Made by a program: the position numbers and the translations under genes. From positions 1 to 64,000 of the forward strand of contig JAXHTS010000007.1 of the NCBI GenBank assembly GCA_034190085.1: a DNA stretch of 64,000 nucleotides, written 5' to 3'. Below are positions 56,153 to 64,000 of this stretch, in pieces (position 1 is the stretch's first letter; each line of letters starts with the position of its first letter). The notes beneath the pieces are model-generated. The model saw nothing but the letters and a program-made list of their open reading frames with translations, made no database searches and was not told the DNA's origin. The DNA comes from Spirochaetota bacterium (GTDB taxonomy: Bacteria; Spirochaetota; UBA4802; JAFGDQ01).

Positions 56153-56686
56153 TTAATTAGTATCAAATTTGTCATACTTTTGTAACTCATCATAAAATTC
56201 CTTGAGCCATTGAAAACGCATCTGCTCCTTAATAATTCCATATTCTATAATTTATATTTTTAATCTATCCAATTCCAACAAAATCACATTCTTGCAGGCG
56301 ATTCTTGATACATCAATGCTCTTCTAAGTTATTTCAATTTGTTTCCTCACTTTCCTCAGCGCAACCTTCTTGTTCATATGCTTAATAAATGCACATCTTG
56401 TTATTAAAGCATCTTTGCGGAGAAAATTGTACCGAATCTTGTTCTCTTCTTCATTAAAATTTTCCAACCAATCCTTAAACTCCTCTTTCCCATCTTCAAT
56501 TATACTATATTTATGTTTACTCGGTACTCCCTCCTGATGAACAACATCTTTTATAACAAGGCCTTCGCTATCAAGCTTTTTCAGAGTAGTGTATAACTGT
56601 CCGTCATTTATTCCGAGTTCGTCAAGAAATTTATCAATATTGCTAAATTTTAGCATGTATCCAGAAGACCACAGAGATAAAACATA
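56153..56686 (-). pseudogene. PadR-family transcriptional regulator with in-frame stops
   Basis: One frame of 178 codons, the usual length of long PadR proteins, reads YVLSLWSSGYMLKFSN and LGINDGQLYTTLKKLDSEG (the winged helix), then FLRKDALITRCAFIKHM and, past a TAG at 56324-56326 and a later TAA, EYGIIKEQMRFQWLKEFYDE (the C-terminal dimerisation helices). A TGA at 56687-56689 cuts the first residues off. A piece from the ATG at 56656 to the TAG (110 codons) is open and could be mis-called as a gene. It lies beside the broken enoyl-CoA hydratase, which it may once have controlled. Confidence 0.75.
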
Positions 56687-56791
56687 TCAGGATGGATATT
56701 TTTTTTAGAACAGTACAATAATAATCTTGCACTAAAGATATAATAATCGAATATTGATGTTGAAAAATACTTAGCTGAATAAGGAATAAAT

Positions 56792-57616
56792 ATGATAGTA
56801 GGTATCGATATTGGCGGAACAACAACTGATATTGTAGGTTTAAAGGATGGCAGTATTATAAATCCTATATCTGTAAAAGCGGACGATCCAATAACCGCTG
56901 CTGCCGGAGCATTGGGTAAATTGTTAGACTCCCTCAATTTACCGTTGTCTAATGTAAAAATGATTGCAGCAACAGGGGTAGGATCCTCATTCATCAATTC
57001 AAAATTATTAGACATTCCCGTTACCAAGGTAAATGAGTTTACATCAATTGGGACTGGCGGATCATTCCTTACCAATATTCACAAGGGCATTGTTGTAAGC
57101 ATGGGAACCGGAACGGCCATTGTTCAAGTTGATGATAATGACATTTCACACTGGGGTGGATGCGGAATTGGCGGTGGCACGCTCATTGGATTATCAAAAA
57201 AAATTCTTAATATATCAAATATCAACATACTACTTGAGAAAGCAAGCACCGGATCGCTTGACAAGGTAGACCTAACAGTACAGGATATCGCTGGAGGGCC
57301 TATAGACCATTTACCGGGATCATTAACAGCCTCCAACTTTGGAAAATTGTCTGATGATGCATCTGATGAGGATATTGCATTGGCTATCATCAATCTCGTG
57401 TGTCAAACAATTGGCGTATTAGCAATTTCAGCAGCCAGAGCAACTGGATATATAAATATTATTTTAATAGGGAAACTTGCAAGCATACCGTATGTAAAAA
57501 GTATAATAATTGATGTAGGCGACCTGTTAGGCATGAAATTTTATATTCCAGAATATGCTGACTATGCTACAGCCATTGGAGCAGCAATTACTGTAGACAG
57601 AAATATTACCACCTAA
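56792..57616 (+). CDS. coaW: Type II pantothenate kinase
   Basis: 274 residues; ATG at 56792 after AAGGA. An actin-like ATPase fold: IVGIDIGGTTTDIVG (phosphate 1), AATGVGSSF, GIVVSMGTGTAIV (phosphate 2), HWGGCGIGGGTLIGLSKKIL and IILIGKLASIPYV (adenosine). This set is that of eukaryotic and staphylococcal type II pantothenate kinases, which phosphorylate pantothenate in the first step of CoA synthesis. Some relatives have other substrates. No other CoA gene is near. The upstream neighbour is a dead PadR gene on the opposite strand. Confidence 0.85.
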   Translation: MIVGIDIGGTTTDIVGLKDGSIINPISVKADDPITAAAGALGKLLDSLNLPLSNVKMIAATGVGSSFINSKLLDIPVTKVNEFTSIGTGGSFLTNIHKGIVVSMGTGTAIVQVDDNDISHWGGCGIGGGTLIGLSKKILNISNINILLEKASTGSLDKVDLTVQDIAGGPIDHLPGSLTASNFGKLSDDASDEDIALAIINLVCQTIGVLAISAARATGYINIILIGKLASIPYVKSIIIDVGDLLGMKFYIPEYADYATAIGAAITVDRNITT

Positions 57617-57835
57617 GTCGAGAATCTCGGAACCGAGTCACTATCCTTTGATTAATAGCAACACATTCAGAACGCTGATCAACGAGCATTGTTGATAGCA
57701 GCTGGTGCCCCTATTCCCATTCACAGCGCAGTTGAATAAAATGTCTTGCCCCTTAGCACTCGATTCTACTGGAAGAAATTGCCGTATTTCTCATCGACAA
57801 GCAGCATTGCCTGGAATAAATATTGTCTCGCTTCA

Positions 57836-58462
57836 ATGAAAATGGACATAGAAAAAATATTCACTGATATCTATAGATACAACATATTTGGTGGGATCGA
57901 TTCCATTTCCGGCCCTGGTTCTTCCAGGGATCAAACCCGAATGATAATAGATAAATTACCAATCATCTTTCATGATTTTCATATTTCGACATTATTGGAT
58001 ATACCTTGTGGTGATTTCCACTGGATGAGCGCTGTAAATTTAAATGCTGTAGATTACATAGGAGCAGACATTGTAAAGGAGTTAATCAATCGAAATAGGA
58101 AATATGAAAAGGACAATATAGTTTTTAAAAAAATGAATTTAATAACGGATACATTTCCACGGGTTAATCTGATCTTGTGTCGTGATTGTTTTGTACATTT
58201 TTCTTATAGCAATATTCTCCAGTCATTACAAAATATATATAAAAGCAAGTCACAATATCTCCTGACAACAACCTTCTCAGATTATCAAGAAAATCATAAC
58301 ATACTTACAGGGTTATGGAGACCATTAAACCTAGAAATCGCTCCATTCAATTTCCCTAAACCAATTTTGTGCATAACCGAAAAATGCACTGAGGGGAATG
58401 GATCATATTGTGATAAATCCTTAGGATTATGGAGAATAGATGATATAAAGATGAGCCTTTAG
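57836..58462 (+). CDS. Class I SAM-dependent methyltransferase
   Basis: 208 residues from the ATG at 57836; a longer frame opens at 57746 with an unsupported TTG. LLDIPCGDFHWMSAV is the SAM-binding motif I, DYIGADIVKELI motif II and VNLILCRDCFVHFSY motif IV. The C-terminal part has W and P-rich segments (GLWRPLNLEIAPFNFPKP) typical of a small family of bacterial methyltransferases often seen near polysaccharide genes. The substrate is unknown. No clear ribosome-binding site. A 15-base stem-loop follows 50 bases after the stop. Confidence 0.78.
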   Translation: MKMDIEKIFTDIYRYNIFGGIDSISGPGSSRDQTRMIIDKLPIIFHDFHISTLLDIPCGDFHWMSAVNLNAVDYIGADIVKELINRNRKYEKDNIVFKKMNLITDTFPRVNLILCRDCFVHFSYSNILQSLQNIYKSKSQYLLTTTFSDYQENHNILTGLWRPLNLEIAPFNFPKPILCITEKCTEGNGSYCDKSLGLWRIDDIKMSL

Positions 58463-58511
58463 TACCTTAATCATATGATCTTTGGTTTTTGGTAAAACTT
58501 AAAATAATTAT

Positions 58512-58555
58512 ACAGTATTACAGGATAAGCTGGATAAAGAATCCTGTAATACTGT
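58512..58555 (+). terminator. Stem-loop after the methyltransferase gene
   Basis: A perfect 15-base inverted repeat (58512-58526 and 58541-58555) with a 14-base loop. The stem is half A+T and followed by CATTATTTC, a poor T run, so it is a likely but not textbook terminator for the gene ending at 58462. Confidence 0.5.
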
Positions 58556-58568
58556 CATTATTTCGGTA

Positions 58569-58727
58569 GGCTTCGGATATATTTGGTTCCAGCTTTGCCA
58601 GGTTAGGCACAATGAAAAGTATAAAGCCGCTCTAATATTTAGGAGTGGATCCTATAAAATCGATCCCAATGTGGATCTTATAAACAATAATCTGGAGCAA
58701 GGAGAAGAGGGAATAATTCCTCAATAG
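58569..58727 (+). pseudogene. Possible decayed TPR-repeat fragment
   Basis: One frame of 52 codons to the TAG at 58725-58727 reads GYIWFQLCQVRHNEKYKAAL, then IFRSGSYKIDPNVDLINNNL. The order of small and aromatic residues, ending in IDPN, fits one tetratricopeptide repeat. There is no start codon or ribosome-binding site and the rest of such a gene is absent. A chance match is possible. Confidence 0.35.
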
Positions 58728-59232
58728 GTCGTCAACACTGTTCCCATTGCAGGCGTTTTTTCTATTTTACTGCCTTAAAACTAACAATGTCAGTAAAAAT
58801 TGTGTAAGAATATTACAACATTAACAAAAATAAATGACGGTACAATAAGTGACTTCAGAAGACAAAACTATATACATCATTGAGTATAAAAACAAGTTGA
58901 AATCTGGAATATTGCTTTGATAATAATTCTAAGCTAGAATAATAAATCAAGTAGTATTGTAAAGCTGTGGGAAAATTCACTGGATACAACAGAATTATCT
59001 TGCAGTTCCTCCATCTTTACTGAAACGTATAATTTCTGCTTGAATAAATTGAATTAAATAGTTCTATCCATTGAAATAATTTTTATCATTTGTATGACAC
59101 AAGATACGGTATTTATGGATTAGCGAGAATAATGATACAGATAATTCTCTCTTATACGATTTCATAGGATATAAATTAATGATAAGAATCCACTTTTACA
59201 GAAGTAATTAAGCTCAAATCAGGAGATTTATA
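58728..59232. other. Gap before the SNF transporter gene
   Basis: About 500 AT-rich bases with no supported open frame. The promoter of the transporter gene is expected near its right end; CAGGAG precedes the start. Confidence 0.4.
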
Positions 59233-60621
59233 ATGGCTAATGGAAATAACAGAGAACATTGGGGATCTATGATGGGATTTATCCTCGCAGCATCTGGTTC
59301 AGCGGTTGGACTTGGTAACGTATGGAAATTTCCTTATGTTACCGGACAGAATGGCGGAGCGGCATTTGTTATCGTTTATCTTATATGTGTGCTCCTTCTT
59401 GGTCTACCGATTATGATTGCTGAACTCGTAATCGGAAGGCATACAAGGAAGGATCCTGTTGGCGCCTTTAAATCCATGGCTAGCGGAACAAAATGGGGCT
59501 TGGTCGGATATTTGGGTGTTCTCTCTGGCTTTTTTATTTTATCCTTCTATAGTGTTGTAGGGGGTTGGACTTTAGGCTATATTGTGAAGAGTATAAATGG
59601 GATTATTGCAGGCATTAAAGATATAGAATCAGCGAAAAATATGTTTCATGATTTTTCTAGTGATCCATATTTGACATTACTCTTTCATCTCCTCTTTATA
59701 GCATCCTGCATGTTCATCGTGGTAAAGGGAATTAAAAATGGAATAGAGAGATGGAGCAAATATTTGATGCCTCTTCTATTTTTATTACTCTTTATTCTTA
59801 TTATCAAGGGTATCTCAATGGAGGGCGGGATGAAGGGAGTGTCATTCTTTCTAAAACCTGACTTCTCAAAAATTAACCTTAACTCAATAATATCTGCGCT
59901 TGGACACTCCTTCTTTACATTGAGCCTTGGAATGGGAGCAATGATAACCTATGGCAGCTATCTATCTAAAAGAGATAAAATACTGCATTCCGCCTTCTAC
60001 ATCGTTTTCCTGGATACTGTAGTAGCTATACTCGCTGGCCTAGCAATATTTCCATCAGTATTTGCAATGAATATGTCTCCGGATAAGGGGCCTGGATTAA
60101 TATTTCATATAATTCCTGCAGTATTTGGTAATATGAATTACGGCATAGTCTACTCTACCATATTCTTTATTCTTCTATTTATTGCTGCCATCACCTCTGG
60201 AATCTCTCTATTGGAGGTTGTGGTTGCCTATATAATTGATGAGAGGGGATGGAGCAGAAGAAAGGCTGTTTATATCTTTGGAATATCCATCTTTCTCCTT
60301 GGCATACCATCAGCGCTATCATTTGGATCATTGAGTAATGTTACAATTTTTTTGGGCAATAACTTCTTTGATTTCATGGATCAACTTACAACTAACTATA
60401 TGCTTCCTATTGGAGGATTTTTTATAGCGATATGTTTAGGGTGGAAATATGGTCTGGCGAATACCATACATGAACTCGATCCGGACACTAGAATCATTTC
60501 CTTCAAAGAATTATGGGCCTTTACAATAAAATTCATCTCTCCAATAGTCTTGTTTATGCTCTTTCTGATGTTAATTAAGGATGATGTTATCCCTATCATA
60601 TCCAAGGTCCTTGGGCAATGA
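59233..60621 (+). CDS. Sodium:neurotransmitter symporter family (SNF) transporter
   Basis: 462 residues; ATG at 59233 after CAGGAG. The opening HWGSMMGFILAASGSAVGLG then NVWKFPYVTGQNGGAAF is the first helix pair of LeuT-fold SNF transporters, with the unwound GSAVGLGN stretch that forms the Na and substrate sites. About 12 membrane segments. It would import an amino acid or related amine with Na+. The bacterial branch with 11-12 helices (MhsT-like) is nearest by length. It stands alone, so the substrate cannot be inferred. Confidence 0.92.
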   Translation: MANGNNREHWGSMMGFILAASGSAVGLGNVWKFPYVTGQNGGAAFVIVYLICVLLLGLPIMIAELVIGRHTRKDPVGAFKSMASGTKWGLVGYLGVLSGFFILSFYSVVGGWTLGYIVKSINGIIAGIKDIESAKNMFHDFSSDPYLTLLFHLLFIASCMFIVVKGIKNGIERWSKYLMPLLFLLLFILIIKGISMEGGMKGVSFFLKPDFSKINLNSIISALGHSFFTLSLGMGAMITYGSYLSKRDKILHSAFYIVFLDTVVAILAGLAIFPSVFAMNMSPDKGPGLIFHIIPAVFGNMNYGIVYSTIFFILLFIAAITSGISLLEVVVAYIIDERGWSRRKAVYIFGISIFLLGIPSALSFGSLSNVTIFLGNNFFDFMDQLTTNYMLPIGGFFIAICLGWKYGLANTIHELDPDTRIISFKELWAFTIKFISPIVLFMLFLMLIKDDVIPIISKVLGQ

Positions 60622-60921
60622 TCATATATTATCCCACTTCTGCTGAACTAGTAAGGGTATACTACTAGTCGCATTGCTATAATCAATTATGTTAGTTCCA
60701 AATATCACATTTATTTGTTCATCCATTTATCAACTACTTTCAGATGTATAATTATATGTACTTAGAAAAAATATGATCTTCTCATATTCATAATATTTCC
60801 TGCTATTAGAATGATTAAAAGATTGAAGTTTTAACATTTATATATTATAATTTCAATATTGTCGAAATCCTAATATAAAATGTTGTACCAATAGGATAAT
60901 TACTCTTTTAGGTTAGCTCTA
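60622..60921. other. Intergenic region
   Basis: 300 AT-rich bases; nothing recognised beyond an expected promoter for the following gene. Confidence 0.4.
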
Positions 60922-61920
60922 ATGGTAAAAATAATCCTTTTTAATGAATTAGAAAGCAGCATAATAGATAAATTATTATGGCATCTTAAAAAGAATAACA
61001 AAACAGATGACATCTCTTTTGTCAATAATAACCGGACAGCCCTTGAAGAGATAGCAAGATCAATTTCATTGTATCCATCTATTATGAAAGAGCAACAACT
61101 TGGCAAGGGTATCAGGACTATTGAAACTTTAGTAGAATCGCTATGTGAAAAAGATGAACTCTCCATAATGTTACACATTCCGACAAAGGCTGTTTTGGGA
61201 AATGGTTATTTGATAGCAAAGATCAATTTTTTTTCAATGCTAATATATCTTACTAATGAAATTCAAGGACTGGAAGATATTGCTGCTCAGATTAAATCAA
61301 TTATATCCAACAATGTTTTTACGATTATGTCTGAGGAGGTCTTCCTTTCAATAATAGAGGATAATGATATTCCAAAGCATATAAGGATGAATGCAGGATA
61401 TCTGCTCGCTAAAATCTGGGAATACAGGCTTGATCATGGTGTAAAGGAGTTTGCTCCGATTTTATTAAATATTTGGAAGGCCAGGGAGAAGCTTATGCCA
61501 GCTTTTGGCACTATGAACGGTTTCTCTGAACTCTTATTGATATCCGAACAAACTGAATCAGTATGGCTGGATTTTTTCCGGAGGGATAGCTTATCAGAAA
61601 AAGAGATTAGCTCCCTTGAGGAATTTATCTTTGGGCTCAGTTATGAAGAGATGATACAAATAAGGATGCAGATGGAGAGGATGGGAAAGAGTTCAATAAC
61701 CAAGCAAGATGTGGAAGAGATTATAGGCAAAAACAGAATATATCCAGAATATAAAATTTGTGATCCCAGGGAGTTCTATCGCTCCTTTGAGCATAGGAAA
61801 ATAAATGCGAAATTTCGAGCAAAAGCCAGGACAGATGGCCCGCACAAGACGATTGAGGAATATATTATGTGCTATCTCCTCTCCATACCCGAAGAGTGGA
61901 TGGGAAGAGATGCTATGTGA
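60922..61920 (+). CDS. Hypothetical helical cytoplasmic protein
   Basis: 332 residues, no signal peptide or membrane segment. The composition is helical and mixed-charge throughout (IEEYIMCYLLSIPEEW near the end, LEEIARSISLYPSIM near the start), with no catalytic or metal motif I recognise. The coding pattern and a clean stop support a real gene. AGG lies 11 bases before the ATG. Neighbours on both sides are co-directional but well spaced, giving no clue to its job. Confidence 0.6.
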   Translation: MVKIILFNELESSIIDKLLWHLKKNNKTDDISFVNNNRTALEEIARSISLYPSIMKEQQLGKGIRTIETLVESLCEKDELSIMLHIPTKAVLGNGYLIAKINFFSMLIYLTNEIQGLEDIAAQIKSIISNNVFTIMSEEVFLSIIEDNDIPKHIRMNAGYLLAKIWEYRLDHGVKEFAPILLNIWKAREKLMPAFGTMNGFSELLLISEQTESVWLDFFRRDSLSEKEISSLEEFIFGLSYEEMIQIRMQMERMGKSSITKQDVEEIIGKNRIYPEYKICDPREFYRSFEHRKINAKFRAKARTDGPHKTIEEYIMCYLLSIPEEWMGRDAM

Positions 61921-62072
61921 TATATTATATGCAATGAGATGAATAATAAATATAAATGTATCAATTAAGTTGTGGGGGTTTACAGGTGAAATCTCCGGTT
62001 ATATTTTGAGTGCTGGCTACTCTTTTATTCACTTCAATATTTAACTAACTTACTTGAGGGAGGCATTGAGAT

Positions 62073-62747
62073 ATGGATTGCGCCAAATGCAGGATCAATA
62101 ATAAGATCTGTCGAAAACCCGATGGCAACGGCCCACAGGATTGTCCTACAAAAGCAGGAAGAGAAAGCATCGATAAGTCGCTCACAGAATACCAAAAGTC
62201 TGAAAACGCTCAATTAGCGCGAATGGCCTCTGTACAGGAGGGAGAATGCTATGCAAAGAAAGGGGAAAAACCATTTGCAAGGCATCCTGTGAAGCCAAGG
62301 CTTCAGGAGATTATTGAATTTGCTCAAAAAATGGGATATGCCAAAATTGGGATAGCCTTCTGTTCAGGTCTATCTTATGAGGCATCAATTTTATCGGATC
62401 TATTGGAGAAGCATGGTTTCGAGATAGTGTCAGTGGCATGCAAGGTTGGGGGCATACCCAAGGAGAAGATTGGTATAAGTGAAAATGAAAAGGTAAATCC
62501 CGGCAACTTTGAAAGCATGTGTAATCCCATTAGCCAGGCGAATCTGCTTAATGAGAAAAGCACTGAACTAAATATTATGCTGGGTTTATGTGTTGGACAT
62601 GATTCCCTGTTTCTCAAATATGTTGAGGCTCCGACCACCGTCTTTGCAGTAAAAGATAGGGTAACAGGACATAATCCACTTGTCTCTCTATATACTTTAG
62701 GATCCTATTCAGAAAGGTTTATCAAAAGGAATCCTGAACAATGGTAA
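62073..62747 (+). CDS. DUF1847 metal-binding family protein
   Basis: 224 residues; ATG at 62073, nine bases after GGGAGG. The start MDCAKCRINNKIC and DCPTKAG, then KIGIAFCSGLSYEA, VACKVGGIPKE, MCNPISQANLLN and LCVGHDSLFLKYVEAP are the ordered blocks of the DUF1847 family. The cysteines and His (CVGHD) suggest metal or cluster binding. Function unknown; members occur mostly in anaerobes. It stands alone. Confidence 0.88.
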   Translation: MDCAKCRINNKICRKPDGNGPQDCPTKAGRESIDKSLTEYQKSENAQLARMASVQEGECYAKKGEKPFARHPVKPRLQEIIEFAQKMGYAKIGIAFCSGLSYEASILSDLLEKHGFEIVSVACKVGGIPKEKIGISENEKVNPGNFESMCNPISQANLLNEKSTELNIMLGLCVGHDSLFLKYVEAPTTVFAVKDRVTGHNPLVSLYTLGSYSERFIKRNPEQW

Positions 62748-63027
62748 ATTTGGTTTTTATCTTAATCCTCCGCTATATATCTAATGATGTGATAGAGAGA
62801 AATGCCTTAAGCCTTGAGAATAGTATAGAGGCCTAATGATGAATTTGAAGCTATAATTCTCATATCAATTGCAGAAAAAAGGCAAATGTGAATTAAGATA
62901 TGCAATAAATAACATAAAAGGTTTGAATTATTTATTAAAATGTATTATATATAATTCATTGAAAAAAATATCTCCATTCTTGTTTGTAGGATTGATATAA
63001 ACAATATTTATTGAAAAAGAGGATTTC

Positions 63028-63321
63028 ATGAAAGAGAAAAGGCAAGATCGAAGAATTAAAAAAAGAATCAAATCTGAGATACATTCATTAGAAGGGATGA
63101 CCTTCAGCCCTTCTGAAGATATGAGTAATGGCGGTATATTTATTTCAACCCCTGAGCCACTTATGATAGGTTCTGAATTAGATCTTTCGCTCTACGTCCC
63201 TGAAAGAGAGAATCCTATAAATATTAAAGGGGTCGTTCGATGGATACGGGATGATGATGCCAAGGGAGAAAAATCTGGAATGGGAATTGAATTTATAAGT
63301 TCCTTCATAGATATGATATAG
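63028..63321 (+). CDS. PilZ-domain protein
   Basis: 97 residues; ATG at 63028 after AGAGG. A stand-alone PilZ domain: the RxxxR motif (Arg9 and Arg13 in DRRIKKR) and the D/NxSxxG block DMSNGGIFIS, followed by strands ending in GMGIEFI. With both motifs intact it should bind cyclic di-GMP. Single-domain PilZ proteins act as adaptors for motility or polysaccharide systems. Together with the degenerate HD-GYP protein it shows cyclic di-GMP signalling is used here. Confidence 0.88.
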   Translation: MKEKRQDRRIKKRIKSEIHSLEGMTFSPSEDMSNGGIFISTPEPLMIGSELDLSLYVPERENPINIKGVVRWIRDDDAKGEKSGMGIEFISSFIDMI

Positions 63322-63424
63322 TGATCGCCTTAAGCAACTTCAACTTCACTTGTCCGTTGTAATGGATTCAAGAGTCATCCATCAACTTTGAAATGATGAT
63401 GAATAAATGGCATCCCCCCTTCCC

Positions 63425-64000
63425 TTATCTCATATCCTCTCTATATAGGTCTACTCCGAAGGGGATGTTCTCATCGATAACTGGCATAATTTTTGCTCTT
63501 CTCTGCTTAAATCCCCTTGCCAGATTTACCCTAGCATATTCATTTTCCCTATTAATTCTTTTAGCATAGTCAATGGCTCTCCAGTAACTGATGTTGCTTT
63601 TAACCTCGTTGTTTTGCAATTGATATAAAGCCCCGATGTTATTGTAAGCCGAAGAGAGTGTTTGGTATATCTTGATATGTTCAAGCCTATCCGGAAGGAC
63701 TTTCCTAATGCTATCCGCTTCATGCTCAAACATTGATATAATTTTCATATACTCCCCCTTACTCGCCCTTAAATTATTTAGATGATAGAAGGCATTACCC
63801 AAACCAAACATGAGTTCAGGCTTAGAGGAAAAGTCTTCATATAGATTCAACCATTGCTTTATTGCTTTGGCATATTGTCCCTTCATGTAATAGATTCGTC
63901 CGAGATTATAAAAGAGTTCCTGCGATTTATAGCCGAGTTCTCTAGCCTTCTCATATTTTTCCTGTGCAATCACGTAATTTGCCAGTCTCTCTCCCTCTGC
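63425..64000 (-). CDS. Tetratricopeptide-repeat protein (partial)
   Basis: 191 residues to the right edge, where the frame is still open, so the N-terminus lies outside. TPR units are visible: LFYNLGRIYYMKGQYAKAIK, ELMFGLGNAFYHLNNL and TLSSAYNNIGALYQLQ. The GTG at 63973 is internal and should not be taken as the start. TPR arrays bind other proteins. The 3' end (FGVDLYREDMR) lacks further domains. Confidence 0.75.
   Translation of the reverse strand, partial: AEGERLANYVIAQEKYEKARELGYKSQELFYNLGRIYYMKGQYAKAIKQWLNLYEDFSSKPELMFGLGNAFYHLNNLRASKGEYMKIISMFEHEADSIRKVLPDRLEHIKIYQTLSSAYNNIGALYQLQNNEVKSNISYWRAIDYAKRINRENEYARVNLARGFKQRRAKIMPVIDENIPFGVDLYREDMR

Noticed and set aside
56650-57075. Minus-strand 141-codon frame opposite coaW
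   Set aside because: It is the shadow of the pantothenate kinase frame, which has clear motifs.
57746-57835. N-terminal extension of the methyltransferase frame
   Set aside because: It starts at an unsupported TTG and the SAM-binding domain is complete without it.

Overview
The window is AT-rich bacterial DNA (by eye 35-40% G+C) and most likely comes from an anaerobic member of the Spirochaetota. The best evidence is the hook protein FlgE. It carries the Lys/Cys/Asn set, at the spacing seen in Treponema, used for the spirochete lysinoalanine hook crosslink. Loose spirochete-style lipoproteins, several outer-membrane barrels and a GlgD-like protein fit this. No rRNA, tRNA, CRISPR array or insertion sequence was recognised.

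Layout. 0-4.6 kb: the end of an unknown gene, a cytidylate-kinase-like gene, then fliK-flgD-flgE. 4.6-9.9 kb: an acyl-CoA synthetase (NDP-forming) alpha subunit, a FabK/nitronate-monooxygenase-like flavoprotein, and a Cache-like membrane sensor, STAS-zinc-ribbon protein and Lgt in a row. 10-14.2 kb: three signalling genes on the minus strand (receiver plus degenerate HD-GYP, receiver-PAS3-histidine kinase, single receiver). 14.2-15.3 kb: a long gap with a candidate small RNA and hairpin. 15.3-20.8 kb: a korDABC-type 2-oxoacid:ferredoxin oxidoreductase operon, then a four-cluster ferredoxin with a tungsten aldehyde:ferredoxin oxidoreductase. 20.8-26.3 kb: envelope genes (two lipoproteins, an AsmA-like protein, two barrels). 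26.4-36 kb: clpB under a perfect CIRCE element, a vWA exported protein, a GlgD-like protein, a PAP2 phosphatase and lon. 36-38 kb: a decayed stretch (SDR and methyltransferase remnants) around a DUF3795 gene. 38-43 kb: a four-gene Qrc-like redox complex ending in a strong hairpin. 43.6-51 kb: queE, a radical SAM gene, a 54-codon gene, a lipoprotein, a 924-residue exported protein and a C11 peptidase lipoprotein. 51.5-64 kb: a compositionally distinct aminotransferase, mnmA, a Nudix hydrolase, two decayed genes (enoyl-CoA hydratase, PadR), a type II pantothenate kinase, a methyltransferase, an SNF transporter, DUF1847 and PilZ proteins, and a TPR protein running off the window.

Together the metabolic genes suggest fermentation and anaerobic respiration: oxidation of 2-oxoacids and aldehydes to reduced ferredoxin, acyl-CoA conversion with ATP formation, and a periplasmic cytochrome-to-menaquinone route. 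I see no obvious defence or mobile system. The most notable items are the Qrc-like complex with a degenerate molybdopterin subunit, the hook crosslink residues, the CIRCE-controlled clpB, the sensor-STAS-zinc-ribbon module, the candidate RNA at 14.8-15.1 kb and the clusters of gene decay.
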